A DNA stretch of 64,000 nucleotides from Bifidobacterium mellis (GTDB taxonomy: Bacteria > Actinomycetota > Actinomycetes > Actinomycetales > Bifidobacteriaceae). The position numbers and the translations under genes were made by a program. Every line of letters starts with the position of its first letter. The stretch's first letter is position 1. Of the stretch, positions 23,330-32,929 are shown one piece after another. Under the pieces are notes generated by a model. The model ran no database searches. It had not been told where the DNA came from and saw nothing but the letters and a program-made list of their open reading frames with translations. The DNA lies in assembly GCF_000967265.1 (NCBI RefSeq), contig NZ_KQ033885.1:471552-535551 (forward strand), in the 5' to 3' direction.

Positions 23330-25444
23330 ATGTCAGACAACGCAGTCCGAACCAAGGACCACTCAGCTTCGTCAGGCGGCACGCGTCTGCCGGACAGGCT
23401 CATCTTCGGATGTGCCTACTACGACGAATACATGCCCTATGAGCGGGTGGACAAGGACATGTCCATGATGAAGTCCGCCGGCATCACCACCATTCGTATC
23501 GCCGAATCCACCTGGAGCACCCTGGAGCCCCAGCCGGGCGTATTCGACTTCAGCCATGTGGACCGGGTGCTGGATGCTGCTGGACGCTTCGGCATCCAGG
23601 TCATCGTGGGCACGCCCACCTATGCCGTGCCCTCCTGGCTGGTCGCCATGCACCCGGATGTTCTGGCGGATACCCCCAAGGGCCACAACCGGTATGGCGC
23701 CCGCCAGATCATGGACATTGTCAACCCTTCCTACCGGTACTATGGCGAGCGCGTCATCCGCAGGCTGATGAGCCATGTGGCGGACAACCCCCAGGTGATC
23801 GGCTACCAGGTCGACAACGAGACCAAGTACTACGACTGCGTATCGCCCGACATGCAGCGGCTCTTCGTCAAGGATCTGCGACGGCGCTTTGATGACGATT
23901 TGGACCGTCTCAATGCGGCCTTTGGCCTGGATTACTGGTCAAATAGGATCGACTCCTGGGAAGATTTTCCCGATCTTACCGGGACCATCAACGCGTCCCT
24001 GGGGTCGGCCTTCGACCGCTTCCGCCGCAGCCAGGTCAGCCGCTACCTGGCCTGGCAGGCTGGCATCGTGCGCGAATATGCCCGCGACGACCAGTTCGTC
24101 ACCCACAACTTCGATTTCGACTGGGGTCCGGGCTGGTCATACGGCGTCCAGCCAGCTGTCGATCACTTCGAGGCGGCCGAATGCCTGGACGTGGCCGGTG
24201 TGGACATCTACCACCCCACCGAGGATGACCTGACCGGCAAGGAGATCGCCTTCGGCGGGGATATGACCCGCAGCCTGAAAGGTGGCGCCAACTATCTGGT
24301 TCTGGAAACCGAGGCCCAGGGGCAGAACGGTTGGTTGCCTTACCCGGGCCAGCTGCGGCTGCAGGCATACAGCCATCTGGCCTCGGGGGCTGACGGGGTC
24401 ATGTACTGGCACTGGCATTCCATCCACAACTCCTTCGAGACCTACTGGAAGGGGCTGCTTTCACAGGATATGGAACCCAACCCCACCTATGAGGAGGCCG
24501 GCCGGTTCGGCAGGCAGATAGCGCAGAAGGGTGTGGGGGAGCGTCTGATCAACCTCCGAAAGCGCAACAAGGTCGCCATCATGGTGGGCAACGACTCCCT
24601 GACCGCTCTGGACTGGTTCTCCCTGGAGACCGGCTTCCCCCGTCAGCAGGGGCAGATCTCCTACAACGATGTGGTCAGACGGGTCTACGATGCCCTCTTC
24701 GAGCTCAACATCGAGTGCGATTTCATCAGCGACAAGGCTGACCGGTCCCAGCTGGGCCGCTATGCCATGGTCCTGGCTCCTGCCCTCTACAGCACCAATG
24801 AGGATACGCTGAAGGCCCTGGCCGACTATGTCCATCAGGGAGGTCACCTGGTGGCCACGCTGCGCTCCTTTGTGGCGGACGAGAACCTCAAGGTCTGGCA
24901 TGACAAGGCTCCGCACCTGCTGACCGACGTGTTCGGCATCGACTACAACCAGTTCACCCGTCCCGGCAAGGGGCTCACCCTGGATCTACATGGGTCCGAC
25001 CAGGCCGGACCGACCTGCCAGGGGCTGATTGAGTTGCTGAATCCGCGAACCGGAACCCAGGTCCTAGCCTCCTATGACCATCCGGTCTGGGGGCGGTATG
25101 CATCTGTGACCCGTCATGATTACGGCCACGGCAGTGCGGAGTGGATCGGCACCCTGCCCTCGGCCCAGGGCATGCGGATGCTGCTTTCGGATGCAGCGGA
25201 TGCGGCTGGCCTGGGCGGCCCCGCCCGGGACCTGGCTGGTGTGGTCACCGTGCGGGAGGGCATCAATGCCCTGGGGGAGCAGGTCGCTTACCTGCTCAAT
25301 TATTCATCCAAGGAGGTCAGGCTGGACGCACCCTATGGGGGGCATCTGCTGGTGGCCGACGGGCAGGCTGATCCTCAGGCTCATGTCGACCAGGGCCAAT
25401 CAATGACCATCGGACCCTGGGACCTGGCGATCATCGTTCGATAG
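23330..25444 (+). CDS. GH42 beta-galactosidase
   Basis: 704 residues. ATG 23330 follows GGAG at 23320-23323; the TTG four codons upstream overlaps that site. The (beta/alpha)8 barrel starts with RLIFGCAYYDEYMPYERVDKD. The acid/base is Glu164 in GYQVDNET and the nucleophile is probably Glu326 in LETEAQG. The trimerisation domain (VVRRVYDALFELNIECDFI) and the small C-terminal beta-domain are present, giving the usual family length. It has no signal peptide. Bifidobacterial GH42 enzymes prefer beta-1,3/1,4/1,6-galacto-oligosaccharides over lactose, which fits a galactan-degrading neighbourhood. Confidence 0.95.
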   Translation: MSDNAVRTKDHSASSGGTRLPDRLIFGCAYYDEYMPYERVDKDMSMMKSAGITTIRIAESTWSTLEPQPGVFDFSHVDRVLDAAGRFGIQVIVGTPTYAVPSWLVAMHPDVLADTPKGHNRYGARQIMDIVNPSYRYYGERVIRRLMSHVADNPQVIGYQVDNETKYYDCVSPDMQRLFVKDLRRRFDDDLDRLNAAFGLDYWSNRIDSWEDFPDLTGTINASLGSAFDRFRRSQVSRYLAWQAGIVREYARDDQFVTHNFDFDWGPGWSYGVQPAVDHFEAAECLDVAGVDIYHPTEDDLTGKEIAFGGDMTRSLKGGANYLVLETEAQGQNGWLPYPGQLRLQAYSHLASGADGVMYWHWHSIHNSFETYWKGLLSQDMEPNPTYEEAGRFGRQIAQKGVGERLINLRKRNKVAIMVGNDSLTALDWFSLETGFPRQQGQISYNDVVRRVYDALFELNIECDFISDKADRSQLGRYAMVLAPALYSTNEDTLKALADYVHQGGHLVATLRSFVADENLKVWHDKAPHLLTDVFGIDYNQFTRPGKGLTLDLHGSDQAGPTCQGLIELLNPRTGTQVLASYDHPVWGRYASVTRHDYGHGSAEWIGTLPSAQGMRMLLSDAADAAGLGGPARDLAGVVTVREGINALGEQVAYLLNYSSKEVRLDAPYGGHLLVADGQADPQAHVDQGQSMTIGPWDLAIIVR

Positions 25445-25527
25445 ACCGGCTTCAGTCTGATCGGCTTCAGACTGACCGGACGCAAATATGAGTGGATGAG
25501 TGCTCAGTAAGAAAGGAAGGTGCCCAG

Positions 25528-27828
25528 ATGGCATCAAGAAAGTTGACGGAGGACCTACCCTACCGCAATCCCGACCTAAGCGTGGATGAGCGAGTGGCTG
25601 ACCTGGTGGGCCGGATGACCCGTGAGGAGAAGGTGGGCCAGATGATGCAGCTTGATGCCCGCTCGGGAGTGGACAAGGAGGTGGTGGACCAGCATGCTGG
25701 ATCCCTGCTGCATGTCTCTCCGCAGAACATGATCAAGGCTGACAAGGCCGTTCATCGCACCCGTCTGGGCATTCCTCTGCTGATCGGCGATGACTGCATC
25801 CACGGCCATTCCTTCTTCCGCGGGGCCACCATTTTTCCCGAGCAGTTGGGCATGGCGGCTTCCTTCGACCCTGAACTGGTTCAGCGGATGGGGCGGGCCA
25901 CAGCCCAGGAGGTCGCCACAACAGGCGTCCACTGGACCTTCTCCCCGGTGCTCTGCATCGCCAGGGACACCCGCTGGGGCCGGGTGGATGAGACCTTCGG
26001 CGAGGACCCCTTCCTGATCGGCGAAATGGCCTCGGCCATGGTGCGCGGCTACCAGGGCGGATCAGCCATGACCGGGACCTTGCCCAAGGATGCTGTGCTG
26101 GCCACGGCCAAGCACTTCGCTGGCTATTCCGAGACCCAGGGCGGGCGCGATGCCTCCGAGGCCGACCTCTCGCACCGCAAGCTGCTCTCCTGGTTCCTGC
26201 CGCCCTTCGAGCGCCTGGCCAAGGAGGGTGTGGCCACCTTCATGCTGGGCTACGAGTCCATCGACGGGGTACCTGTCACCATCAACAACTGGCTGCTCAA
26301 CGACGTGCTTCGAGGGGAATGGGGTTACCAGGGCACCCTGATCACCGACTGGGACAACGTGGGCCGGATGGTCTGGGAGCAGAAGGTGCAGCCCGACTAC
26401 ACCAGGGCATCCGCAGCCGCCGTCAAGGCCGGCAACGACCTGATCATGACCACGCCCGGCTTCTACCAGGGGGCCTTGGATGCACTGGATGCCGGGCTGC
26501 TGCGTGAGGAGGACCTCGACCGGGCGGTCAAGCACATCCTGGCCCTGAAATTCCGCATGGGGCTCTTCGAGGATCCGCGTCTGCCCGACCCAGAGGCCCA
26601 GAAGGCGGTCATCAACTCCCCGGAGCACCAGGGGCTCAACCTCCAGGTAGCCCAGGAGTCGGTGGTCCTTTTGAAAAACGATGGCATCCTGCCCCTGTTC
26701 GGCGGGGTCGATGCCGATGGCCGCCCCGGTGATGACTCAGCGCACAGCATCGCCCTGGTCGGTCCGCTGATCGACGATGCCCAGAACCAGTTGGGGGACT
26801 GGGCCGGTGGTTCGGGTCAGTGCGACTGGATCAAGGACCAGCCTCGGGAGATGATCTCGACCGTGGCCGACGGTCTGCGCCAGGAGCTGCCTGAAAACTG
26901 GCGGCTCGACTGCGAGCAGGGCGTCGACGTGCTCCGTCTGGTCGACGACCCGGCGGGCAAGCTCTTCCCCGATGGCCAGCCCAGGCCCAAGGTGGCGGCC
27001 CCGGCCAGGATCGATCAGGACCGCTTCGACAGGGCAGTGGACCTGGCCAGGCAAAGCGACCTGGTGGTTGCCGTGGTCGGCGACGTGGTCCAGCTGGTGG
27101 GCGAGGGCCGTTCGACTGCCACCCTGGAGCTCTACGGTCCTCAGCGCGATCTGCTGGATGCCCTGGCGCAGACGGGCAAGCCCATGGTCATCGTGCTCAT
27201 GTCCTCCAAGCCGCTGATCCTGCCTCCGTCCGCACAGTCTGCCAGGGCTCTGATCTGGCAGCCCGACCCAGGCATGCAGGGCGGCCGTGCCCTGGCCGGG
27301 ATTCTCACCGGCAAGGTTGAGCCCACAGGCAGGCTGCCCATCACCTTCCCCAGGCATGCCGGGCAGCTGCCGGTCTACTACAACCAGATCCGGGGCCAGC
27401 ATGGTGACCGCTATGCCGATCTGACCCAGGATCCGGCCTTCGCTTTCGGTCAGGGTATGGGCTACACCACCTTTGCCTACGGAAAGCCCCAGGTCGATGG
27501 ACCGGATACCGTCGGACCCGAGGACACGGTCAGGATGACCGTAGACCTGACCAACACCGGCCAGCGGCCAGGCACTGAGGTGGTCCAGGTCTATATCAGC
27601 GACCTGGTGACCTCCGTCAGCTGGGCTGACCGCGAACTCAAGGCCTTCCAAAGGGTTCAGCTGGATCCAGAGCAGACCCGGAAGGTGGTTTTCGATCTTC
27701 CGGTGGCCGAGTGGGCCCTGGTTGATGCCGACTGCAATCGCAGGGTCGAGCCCGGTCAATTCCAGGTGCTGGTGGGGTCCTCTTCGCGCAGGGAAGACCT
27801 GCAGGCTGTGACAGTGACCGTGGGCTGA
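25528..27828 (+). CDS. GH3 beta-glucosidase
   Basis: 766 residues. ATG 25528 follows AAGGAAGG. The N-terminal barrel contains PLLIGDDCIHGHSFFRGATIFPEQLGMAA and AKHFAGYSETQGGRDASEADLS, and the nucleophile Asp274 lies in LITDWDNV. The C-terminal alpha/beta sandwich (ESVVLLKNDGILPLFG) and a fibronectin-III-like domain (RMTVDLTNTGQRPGTEVVQVYISD) complete a full-length, BglX-like enzyme. It has no signal peptide, so it works inside the cell on imported beta-glucosides. It is the last gene of the MFS-GH30-GH42 operon; no terminator hairpin is evident in the 40 bases that follow. Confidence 0.95.
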   Translation: MASRKLTEDLPYRNPDLSVDERVADLVGRMTREEKVGQMMQLDARSGVDKEVVDQHAGSLLHVSPQNMIKADKAVHRTRLGIPLLIGDDCIHGHSFFRGATIFPEQLGMAASFDPELVQRMGRATAQEVATTGVHWTFSPVLCIARDTRWGRVDETFGEDPFLIGEMASAMVRGYQGGSAMTGTLPKDAVLATAKHFAGYSETQGGRDASEADLSHRKLLSWFLPPFERLAKEGVATFMLGYESIDGVPVTINNWLLNDVLRGEWGYQGTLITDWDNVGRMVWEQKVQPDYTRASAAAVKAGNDLIMTTPGFYQGALDALDAGLLREEDLDRAVKHILALKFRMGLFEDPRLPDPEAQKAVINSPEHQGLNLQVAQESVVLLKNDGILPLFGGVDADGRPGDDSAHSIALVGPLIDDAQNQLGDWAGGSGQCDWIKDQPREMISTVADGLRQELPENWRLDCEQGVDVLRLVDDPAGKLFPDGQPRPKVAAPARIDQDRFDRAVDLARQSDLVVAVVGDVVQLVGEGRSTATLELYGPQRDLLDALAQTGKPMVIVLMSSKPLILPPSAQSARALIWQPDPGMQGGRALAGILTGKVEPTGRLPITFPRHAGQLPVYYNQIRGQHGDRYADLTQDPAFAFGQGMGYTTFAYGKPQVDGPDTVGPEDTVRMTVDLTNTGQRPGTEVVQVYISDLVTSVSWADRELKAFQRVQLDPEQTRKVVFDLPVAEWALVDADCNRRVEPGQFQVLVGSSSRREDLQAVTVTVG

Positions 27829-27868
27829 CGGCCCTCCGATAGCGCAACTCCTCGCGTGTTGGTTGCCC

Positions 27869-29173
27869 ATGGCCCTCGCCCGCTTCTACCATGACAGCAT
27901 GAGGAAAAGCGTAGGCGCTGGGTATGCGCACCTGTTGACGGTCCCCAATCCGCGGCATGTGGACAGCCTGGTCGACTACTTCACACGCGGATCCAAACCG
28001 CGGTCCAAGTGGCGGTTCGGCATTGAGGTCGAGCATCTGCCGGTCCGCAACGACGGGTCCGACGCTCCGGTTCCCTATGAGGGGGAGCGGGGCATCGAGG
28101 CTCTGCTGTCGGCCTTGGAGCCCAGCTACGACGGCGATAAGGAATACCGGGAGGACGGTCACCTGGTAGGCCTGAGCAGGCCGGGCTGCGTGGTCTCCCT
28201 GGAGCCCGGAAGCCAGGTGGAGTGTTCCCTGGGTGTGGTGCGGGACAGCCGGGAATTCGAGGACCTCTACCGTCGCTTCCGTGCCGAGGTCGACCCCATT
28301 GCCGAGCGGCTGGGGTTCCGCCTGGTCGAGTACGGGTACCGTCCGGCCGGGTCCTACGCGGATGTGGACATCAATCCCAAGGAACGCTATGCGGTCATGA
28401 ACACCTACCTGGGTCGCATAGGCCAGTGCGGGCCCATGATGATGCGCAGCACCGCCTCAACCCAGATCAGCATCGACTACCAGGACGAGGACGATGCCAT
28501 CGTCAAGATTCGTCTGGGCACGGCCATCGGGCCCATTTTGGCCTACTTTTTCCGCAACACCCCAATCTTTGAGGGGAAGCCCAACCGCATGCCCCTGCGG
28601 CGCCAGCGGATCTGGGACTGGCTCGACACCCAGCGTACGGGCCTGATTCCGGGGCTGTTCGAGGACGGCTTCGGCTGGGAGGACTATGCCGTGGACATGC
28701 TCTCCACCCCGCTCATGGTGGCAGACGTCTCCCACACACCGGAGGTGGAGGGGCCGCAGGGGCAACAGGTCTTCATCGCCTGGCATGAGAACGCCGGTGA
28801 AATCTATCCTGACCGCCGGCTCAACGATGCCGAGATAGCGCACATCCTGACCACCCACTTCAATGACGTCCGCCTGAAGAACTACATCGAGCTCAGGCAC
28901 TGGGATTCCCTGCCCATGAAACGTGCCAGCCGACTTCTTGAGGTCGTCGGTGGCATCTTCTACGACCCGGATCGATTCGCCGGACTTGTCGGTCTTTTGG
29001 ACGGGGTGAGCGAGGAGGATGTGCTCCAGGCCAAGGCCGACCTGCAGGTTCGTGGGGGCCAGGCCAGCCCCTATGGCCGCTCCCTGGACTTCTGGCGGCA
29101 GGCGCTAGGTGCCGAGGACACTCTGGATGATCTTCCGGGCGATCCACGCCATCCCGATCTCTTCCAGTCCTGA
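27869..29173 (+). CDS. GCS2-type glutamate-cysteine ligase
   Basis: About 434 residues. The start is uncertain: ATG 27869 and ATG 27899 are both in frame and neither has a clear ribosome binding site. The GCS2 family signature is clear: RFGIEVEHLPV near 50, then VSLEPGSQVECS, MMRSTASTQISIDY, and the C-terminal DVRLKNYIELRHWDSLP. It would join glutamate to cysteine with ATP. No glutathione synthetase (gshB) or ergothioneine gene is adjacent, so the product could be gamma-glutamylcysteine itself, or the enzyme may use a different amino acid. It is followed by the ileS leader. Confidence 0.85.
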   Translation: MALARFYHDSMRKSVGAGYAHLLTVPNPRHVDSLVDYFTRGSKPRSKWRFGIEVEHLPVRNDGSDAPVPYEGERGIEALLSALEPSYDGDKEYREDGHLVGLSRPGCVVSLEPGSQVECSLGVVRDSREFEDLYRRFRAEVDPIAERLGFRLVEYGYRPAGSYADVDINPKERYAVMNTYLGRIGQCGPMMMRSTASTQISIDYQDEDDAIVKIRLGTAIGPILAYFFRNTPIFEGKPNRMPLRRQRIWDWLDTQRTGLIPGLFEDGFGWEDYAVDMLSTPLMVADVSHTPEVEGPQGQQVFIAWHENAGEIYPDRRLNDAEIAHILTTHFNDVRLKNYIELRHWDSLPMKRASRLLEVVGGIFYDPDRFAGLVGLLDGVSEEDVLQAKADLQVRGGQASPYGRSLDFWRQALGAEDTLDDLPGDPRHPDLFQS

Positions 29174-29217
29174 CGACTGTTTCGTTATGCGAACGGGCGG
29201 GTCCGGTTTCCTGAGGA

Positions 29218-29226
29218 TGGTATAAT
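29218..29226 (+). promoter_or_regulatory. Extended -10 promoter for the ileS leader
   Basis: TGG followed by a perfect TATAAT (29221-29226) makes an extended -10. The -35 region near 29198-29203 is poor, which is usual for extended -10 promoters. Transcription would start about 29233, just before the T-box stem I. Confidence 0.7.
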
Positions 29227-29232
29227 CTGGTC

Positions 29233-29448
29233 ACCAATGGGCCTTGATCCGTCATCAGCGGGGAGCCCTCGGAAGAACGGGGTCGCCTGCGGCGGTCCCC
29301 AGTAGAACCGACGGGTGGGCCCGCATAGCCCAGTTCAAGCGGTCCGGCGCGGGTCATTGGCCGGGCAAGCGAGGTGGTACCGCGGTGGGCCCCATGGGTC
29401 CCTCGTCCTCGACATGGCGACATGAACGACCAGCGAGGAGCGTGAACG
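29233..29448 (+). promoter_or_regulatory. T-box riboswitch upstream of ileS (translational type)
   Basis: The conserved T-box core GAGGTGGTACCGCG is at 29371-29384. An actinobacterial linker motif AGAACCGACGGGTGGGCCCG precedes it, ending near 29332. A very short stem I (GGGC 29239-29242 with GCCC 29265-29268) contains ATC at 29247-29249 and 29254-29256, possible isoleucine specifiers. CCTCG at 29401-29405 can close the antisequestrator with CGAGG 29370-29374, while TCCTCG 29406-29411 can pair with CGAGGA 29434-29439, which overlaps the ribosome binding site. Uncharged tRNA-Ile would free translation. No terminator is seen, so control is probably translational. Confidence 0.88.
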
Positions 29449-32400
29449 GTGAATCAGACCACTGATACCTCAGATGCGACAAGTCGGGACAGCGAAGTCT
29501 ATCCCAAGGCGGTGGTGGACCCGGCTCTGGCCAAGGTGAAGCCCAATCCCTCCTTCCCCCATATGGAGGAGTCCGTCCTGGACTACTGGGATCACGACGA
29601 CACCTTCAACAAGTCAGTGGATCGTCGCCCGTCCGGCGATCACGCCGACAACGAGTTCGTCTTCTTCGATGGCCCGCCCTTCGCCAACGGCCTGCCCCAC
29701 TACGGGCACCTGCTGACCGGCTACGTCAAGGATGTCATTCCCCGTTACCAGACCATGAAGGGCCACAAGGTCAAGAGGGTCTTCGGCTGGGACACCCACG
29801 GCCTGCCCGCGGAGCTGGAGGCGCAGCGCGAGCTGGGCATCGACAGCGTGGATCAGATCGAGCAGATGGGCATCGAGAAGTTCAATGATGCCTGCCGCGC
29901 CTCGGTGCTCAAGTACACCAGCGAGTGGAAGGACTACGTCCACCGTCAGGCCCGCTGGGTGGACTTCGACCACGGCTACAAGACCCTGGATGTCTCCTAC
30001 ATGGAGTCGGTCATGTGGGCCTTCAAGACCCTCTATGAGAAGGGCCTGGCCTACGAGGGCTACCGGGTGCTGCCCTACTGCTGGAAGGACCAGACCCCGC
30101 TGTCCAACCATGAGCTGCGCATGGATGCCGATGTCTACCAGGACCGGCAGGACACCACTGTCTCCGTGGCCGTCAAGCTCAGGGACGAGGACGCCTATGC
30201 GGTCTTCTGGACCACCACCCCCTGGACCGTCCCCACCAACCTGGCCATCGTGGTCGGCGCCGACATCGAGTACTCCGAGGTCAGCCCGGTGTCTGGCCCC
30301 TTCGCCGGCAAGCGGTTCTATATCGCCACGGCCCGTTTGGGAGACTACGCCAAGCAGCTGGGGGAGGACTACCAGGTGGTCCGCACCCTCAAAGGGTCCC
30401 AGATGGAGGGCTGGCGGTACTGGCCGGTCTTCCCCTACTTCGCCGGAGAGCAGGCCGAATCCGAGGGCGGCACCCCCGGACCCAACGCCTATACCATCTA
30501 CACGGCCGACTACGTCGACACCGTGGAGGGCACCGGCCTGGTCCACCAGGCTCCCTACGGCGAGGACGATATGAACACCCTGAACGCCAAGGGCATCCGC
30601 AGCCTGGACGTCCTCGATGCCGGGGCCGTCTTCACCGAGCAGTGCCCCGACTACCAGGGCATGCAGGCCTTCGAGGCCAACATGCCCATCGTGCGCAACC
30701 TGCGCGCAGGCGACGGCCCCCTGGCACAGATCCCTGCCGAGCACCGGGCCATCCTCTTCCAGGAGAAGAGCTACGTCCACTCCTACCCCCACTGCTGGCG
30801 TTGCGGCACCCCGCTGATCTACAAGCCGGTCTCCAGCTGGTTCGTCTCCGTGACCAAAATCAAGGACCGCCTGCTGGAACTCAACCAGCAGATCAACTGG
30901 ATACCCGAGAATGTCAAGGACGGCCAGTTCGGCAATTGGCTGGCCAATGCCCGCGACTGGTCCATCTCCCGCAACAGGTTCTGGGGCTCGCCCATCCCGG
31001 TCTGGGTCTCGGACGATCCCAAGTACCCGCGGGTGGATGTCTACGGGTCCCTTGATGAGCTCAAGAAGGACTTCGGCCGTTACCCGACCGATGACAAGGG
31101 GCAGATCAACATGCATCGGCCCTGGATCGACCAGCTGACCAGGCCCAACCCGGACGACCCGACCGGCAAGTCCACCATGCACAGGATCACCGATGTGCTG
31201 GACTGCTGGTTCGAATCGGGCTCCATGCCCTTCGCCCAGTTCCACTACCCCTTCGAGAACAAGCAGTACTTCGAGGACAGGGATCCCTGTGATTTTGTTG
31301 TGGAGTACATCGGCCAGACCCGTGGCTGGTTCTACACCATGCACATCATGTCCACGGCCCTCTTCGACCGGCCGGCCTTCAAGAACGTGATCTGCCATGG
31401 CATCGTCCTGGGTTCCGACGGCCAGAAGATGAGCAAGCACCTGCGCAACTATCCGGATGTGAACGAGGTCTTCGACAAGTATGGATCCGATGCCATGCGC
31501 TGGTTCCTGATGAGCTCTTCCATCCTGCGCGGCGGCAATCTGGTTGTCACTGCTGATGGCATCCGGGACACGGTCCGCCAGGTCATGCTGCCGGTCTGGA
31601 GCTCCTACTACTTCTACACGCTCTACGCCAACGCGGCCAACAAGGGCGCCGGCTATCAGGCCCAGGCGTTGACACCGGAGCGTGTGGCCGACCTGCCGGA
31701 GATGGACCGCTTCCTGCTGGCACGGACCCGTCGGCTGATCCAGTCGGTGCAAAAGGCCCTGGACGACTTCGCCATCTCGGAGGCCTGCGATGCGGTGACC
31801 GACTTCATCGACGTGCTGACCAACTGGTACATCCGCAACAACCGCGACCGCTTCTGGAGCGAGGACCACCGGGCTTTCGACACCCTCTACACTGTCCTGG
31901 AGGCCTTCGCCCGCGTTCTGGCCCCCCTGGCGCCCATGGAGGCCGAGCAGATCTGGCGTGGCCTGACCGGCGGTGAGTCGGTCCATCTGGCTGACTGGCC
32001 CTTCCTGGCCGATGAGGCCACCGGACAGGAGACCCGACTGGGACAGGTTCTGCGTGACGATCCTGCCCTGGTAGCCGCCATGGAGAAGGTCCGCGAGGTG
32101 GTTTCGGCCACCCTGGCCCTGCGCAAGGCCGAGCAGATCCGCGTCCGCCAGCCCCTGTCCCTGCTGACTGTGGTGGTCCGTGACCCCGACGCGGCCCGCT
32201 CCTACGTGGATGTGCTCAAGTCCGAGCTCAACATCAAGGATGTGGAGTTCTGCACCCTGGACCAGGCCGGTCAGCATGGTCTGCGGATCATCCACGATCT
32301 CAAGGTCAATGCCCGTGCGGCCGGACCCCGGCTGGGCAAGCAGGTCCAGTTCGTCATCAAGGCTTCCAAGCAGGGCGACTGGTCCGAGCAGGACGGCCAC

Positions 32401-32793
32401 GTGGTCGTCACCACCCCCGACGGAGCGGTGGCCCTGGAACCCGGCGAATACGAGCTGGACAACCGGATCGAGCAGGAGGATGGCTCCCAGGCCGACCGGT
32501 CGGCCTCCGCGGCCCTGCCCACCGGCGGCTTCGTCATTCTCGACACCCAGCTGGATGACGACCTCCTGGCTGAGGGCTATGCCAGGGATCTGATCCGTCA
32601 GGTTCAGGATGCCCGGAAGACCGCCGGTCTGGACATCGCTGACCGGATTCGGCTGACCCTGACCCTCCCCAAGGAGGATGCCTCCAAGGCTCAGCAGTTC
32701 AGCGACCTGATCGCCCGCGAAACCCTGGCCACCAGTCTGACCGTCAATGCTGGCGATCTGGACCAGCCGCAGGTCGATCTGGTCAAAGCCTGA
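29449..32793 (+). CDS. ileS: Isoleucyl-tRNA synthetase
   Basis: 1114 residues, start GTG 29449, with GAGGAG eight bases upstream. It charges tRNA-Ile in the cytoplasm. The class I HIGH motif appears as HYGH (GLPHYGHLLTGYVKD near 83) and the KMSKS motif as KMSKH (GSDGQKMSKHLRNYPD). The CP1 editing domain includes WTTTPWTVPTNLA and GTGLVHQAPYGEDD. The anticodon-binding domain begins near YIRNNRDRFW. The length, HYGH/KMSKH variants and C-terminal domain match the eukaryote-like type 2 IleRS usual in actinobacteria, often associated with lowered mupirocin sensitivity. It is controlled by the T-box leader just upstream. Confidence 0.98.
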   Translation: MNQTTDTSDATSRDSEVYPKAVVDPALAKVKPNPSFPHMEESVLDYWDHDDTFNKSVDRRPSGDHADNEFVFFDGPPFANGLPHYGHLLTGYVKDVIPRYQTMKGHKVKRVFGWDTHGLPAELEAQRELGIDSVDQIEQMGIEKFNDACRASVLKYTSEWKDYVHRQARWVDFDHGYKTLDVSYMESVMWAFKTLYEKGLAYEGYRVLPYCWKDQTPLSNHELRMDADVYQDRQDTTVSVAVKLRDEDAYAVFWTTTPWTVPTNLAIVVGADIEYSEVSPVSGPFAGKRFYIATARLGDYAKQLGEDYQVVRTLKGSQMEGWRYWPVFPYFAGEQAESEGGTPGPNAYTIYTADYVDTVEGTGLVHQAPYGEDDMNTLNAKGIRSLDVLDAGAVFTEQCPDYQGMQAFEANMPIVRNLRAGDGPLAQIPAEHRAILFQEKSYVHSYPHCWRCGTPLIYKPVSSWFVSVTKIKDRLLELNQQINWIPENVKDGQFGNWLANARDWSISRNRFWGSPIPVWVSDDPKYPRVDVYGSLDELKKDFGRYPTDDKGQINMHRPWIDQLTRPNPDDPTGKSTMHRITDVLDCWFESGSMPFAQFHYPFENKQYFEDRDPCDFVVEYIGQTRGWFYTMHIMSTALFDRPAFKNVICHGIVLGSDGQKMSKHLRNYPDVNEVFDKYGSDAMRWFLMSSSILRGGNLVVTADGIRDTVRQVMLPVWSSYYFYTLYANAANKGAGYQAQALTPERVADLPEMDRFLLARTRRLIQSVQKALDDFAISEACDAVTDFIDVLTNWYIRNNRDRFWSEDHRAFDTLYTVLEAFARVLAPLAPMEAEQIWRGLTGGESVHLADWPFLADEATGQETRLGQVLRDDPALVAAMEKVREVVSATLALRKAEQIRVRQPLSLLTVVVRDPDAARSYVDVLKSELNIKDVEFCTLDQAGQHGLRIIHDLKVNARAAGPRLGKQVQFVIKASKQGDWSEQDGHVVVTTPDGAVALEPGEYELDNRIEQEDGSQADRSASAALPTGGFVILDTQLDDDLLAEGYARDLIRQVQDARKTAGLDIADRIRLTLTLPKEDASKAQQFSDLIARETLATSLTVNAGDLDQPQVDLVKA

Positions 32794-32805
32794 TCATAAT
32801 TGCAT

Positions 32806-32845
32806 AAAAAGGGCTTCCATCTGATAGGAGATGGAAGCCCTTTTT
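32806..32845. terminator. Strong bidirectional terminator after ileS
   Basis: Arms 32806-32822 and 32829-32845 form a perfect 17-bp stem with a 6-nt loop. A5 on one side and T5 on the other provide U-tracts in both directions. It sits 13 bases after the ileS stop and serves the convergent aldo/keto reductase gene too. Confidence 0.93.
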
Positions 32846-32929
32846 CATACGACCTGCCTGGCTAGGTGCTCGTCTGCGCCACGCTTGGCCGTGCGGCTGG
32901 CAATATTGCGATGGAGTGCCGGCTGCTGA

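Noticed and set aside
29614-32400. Open frame of about 930 codons on the strand opposite ileS
   Set aside because: It lies wholly inside ileS, encodes a Gly/Val/Leu-rich string without a recognisable domain, and arises from the codon bias of a G+C-rich gene.
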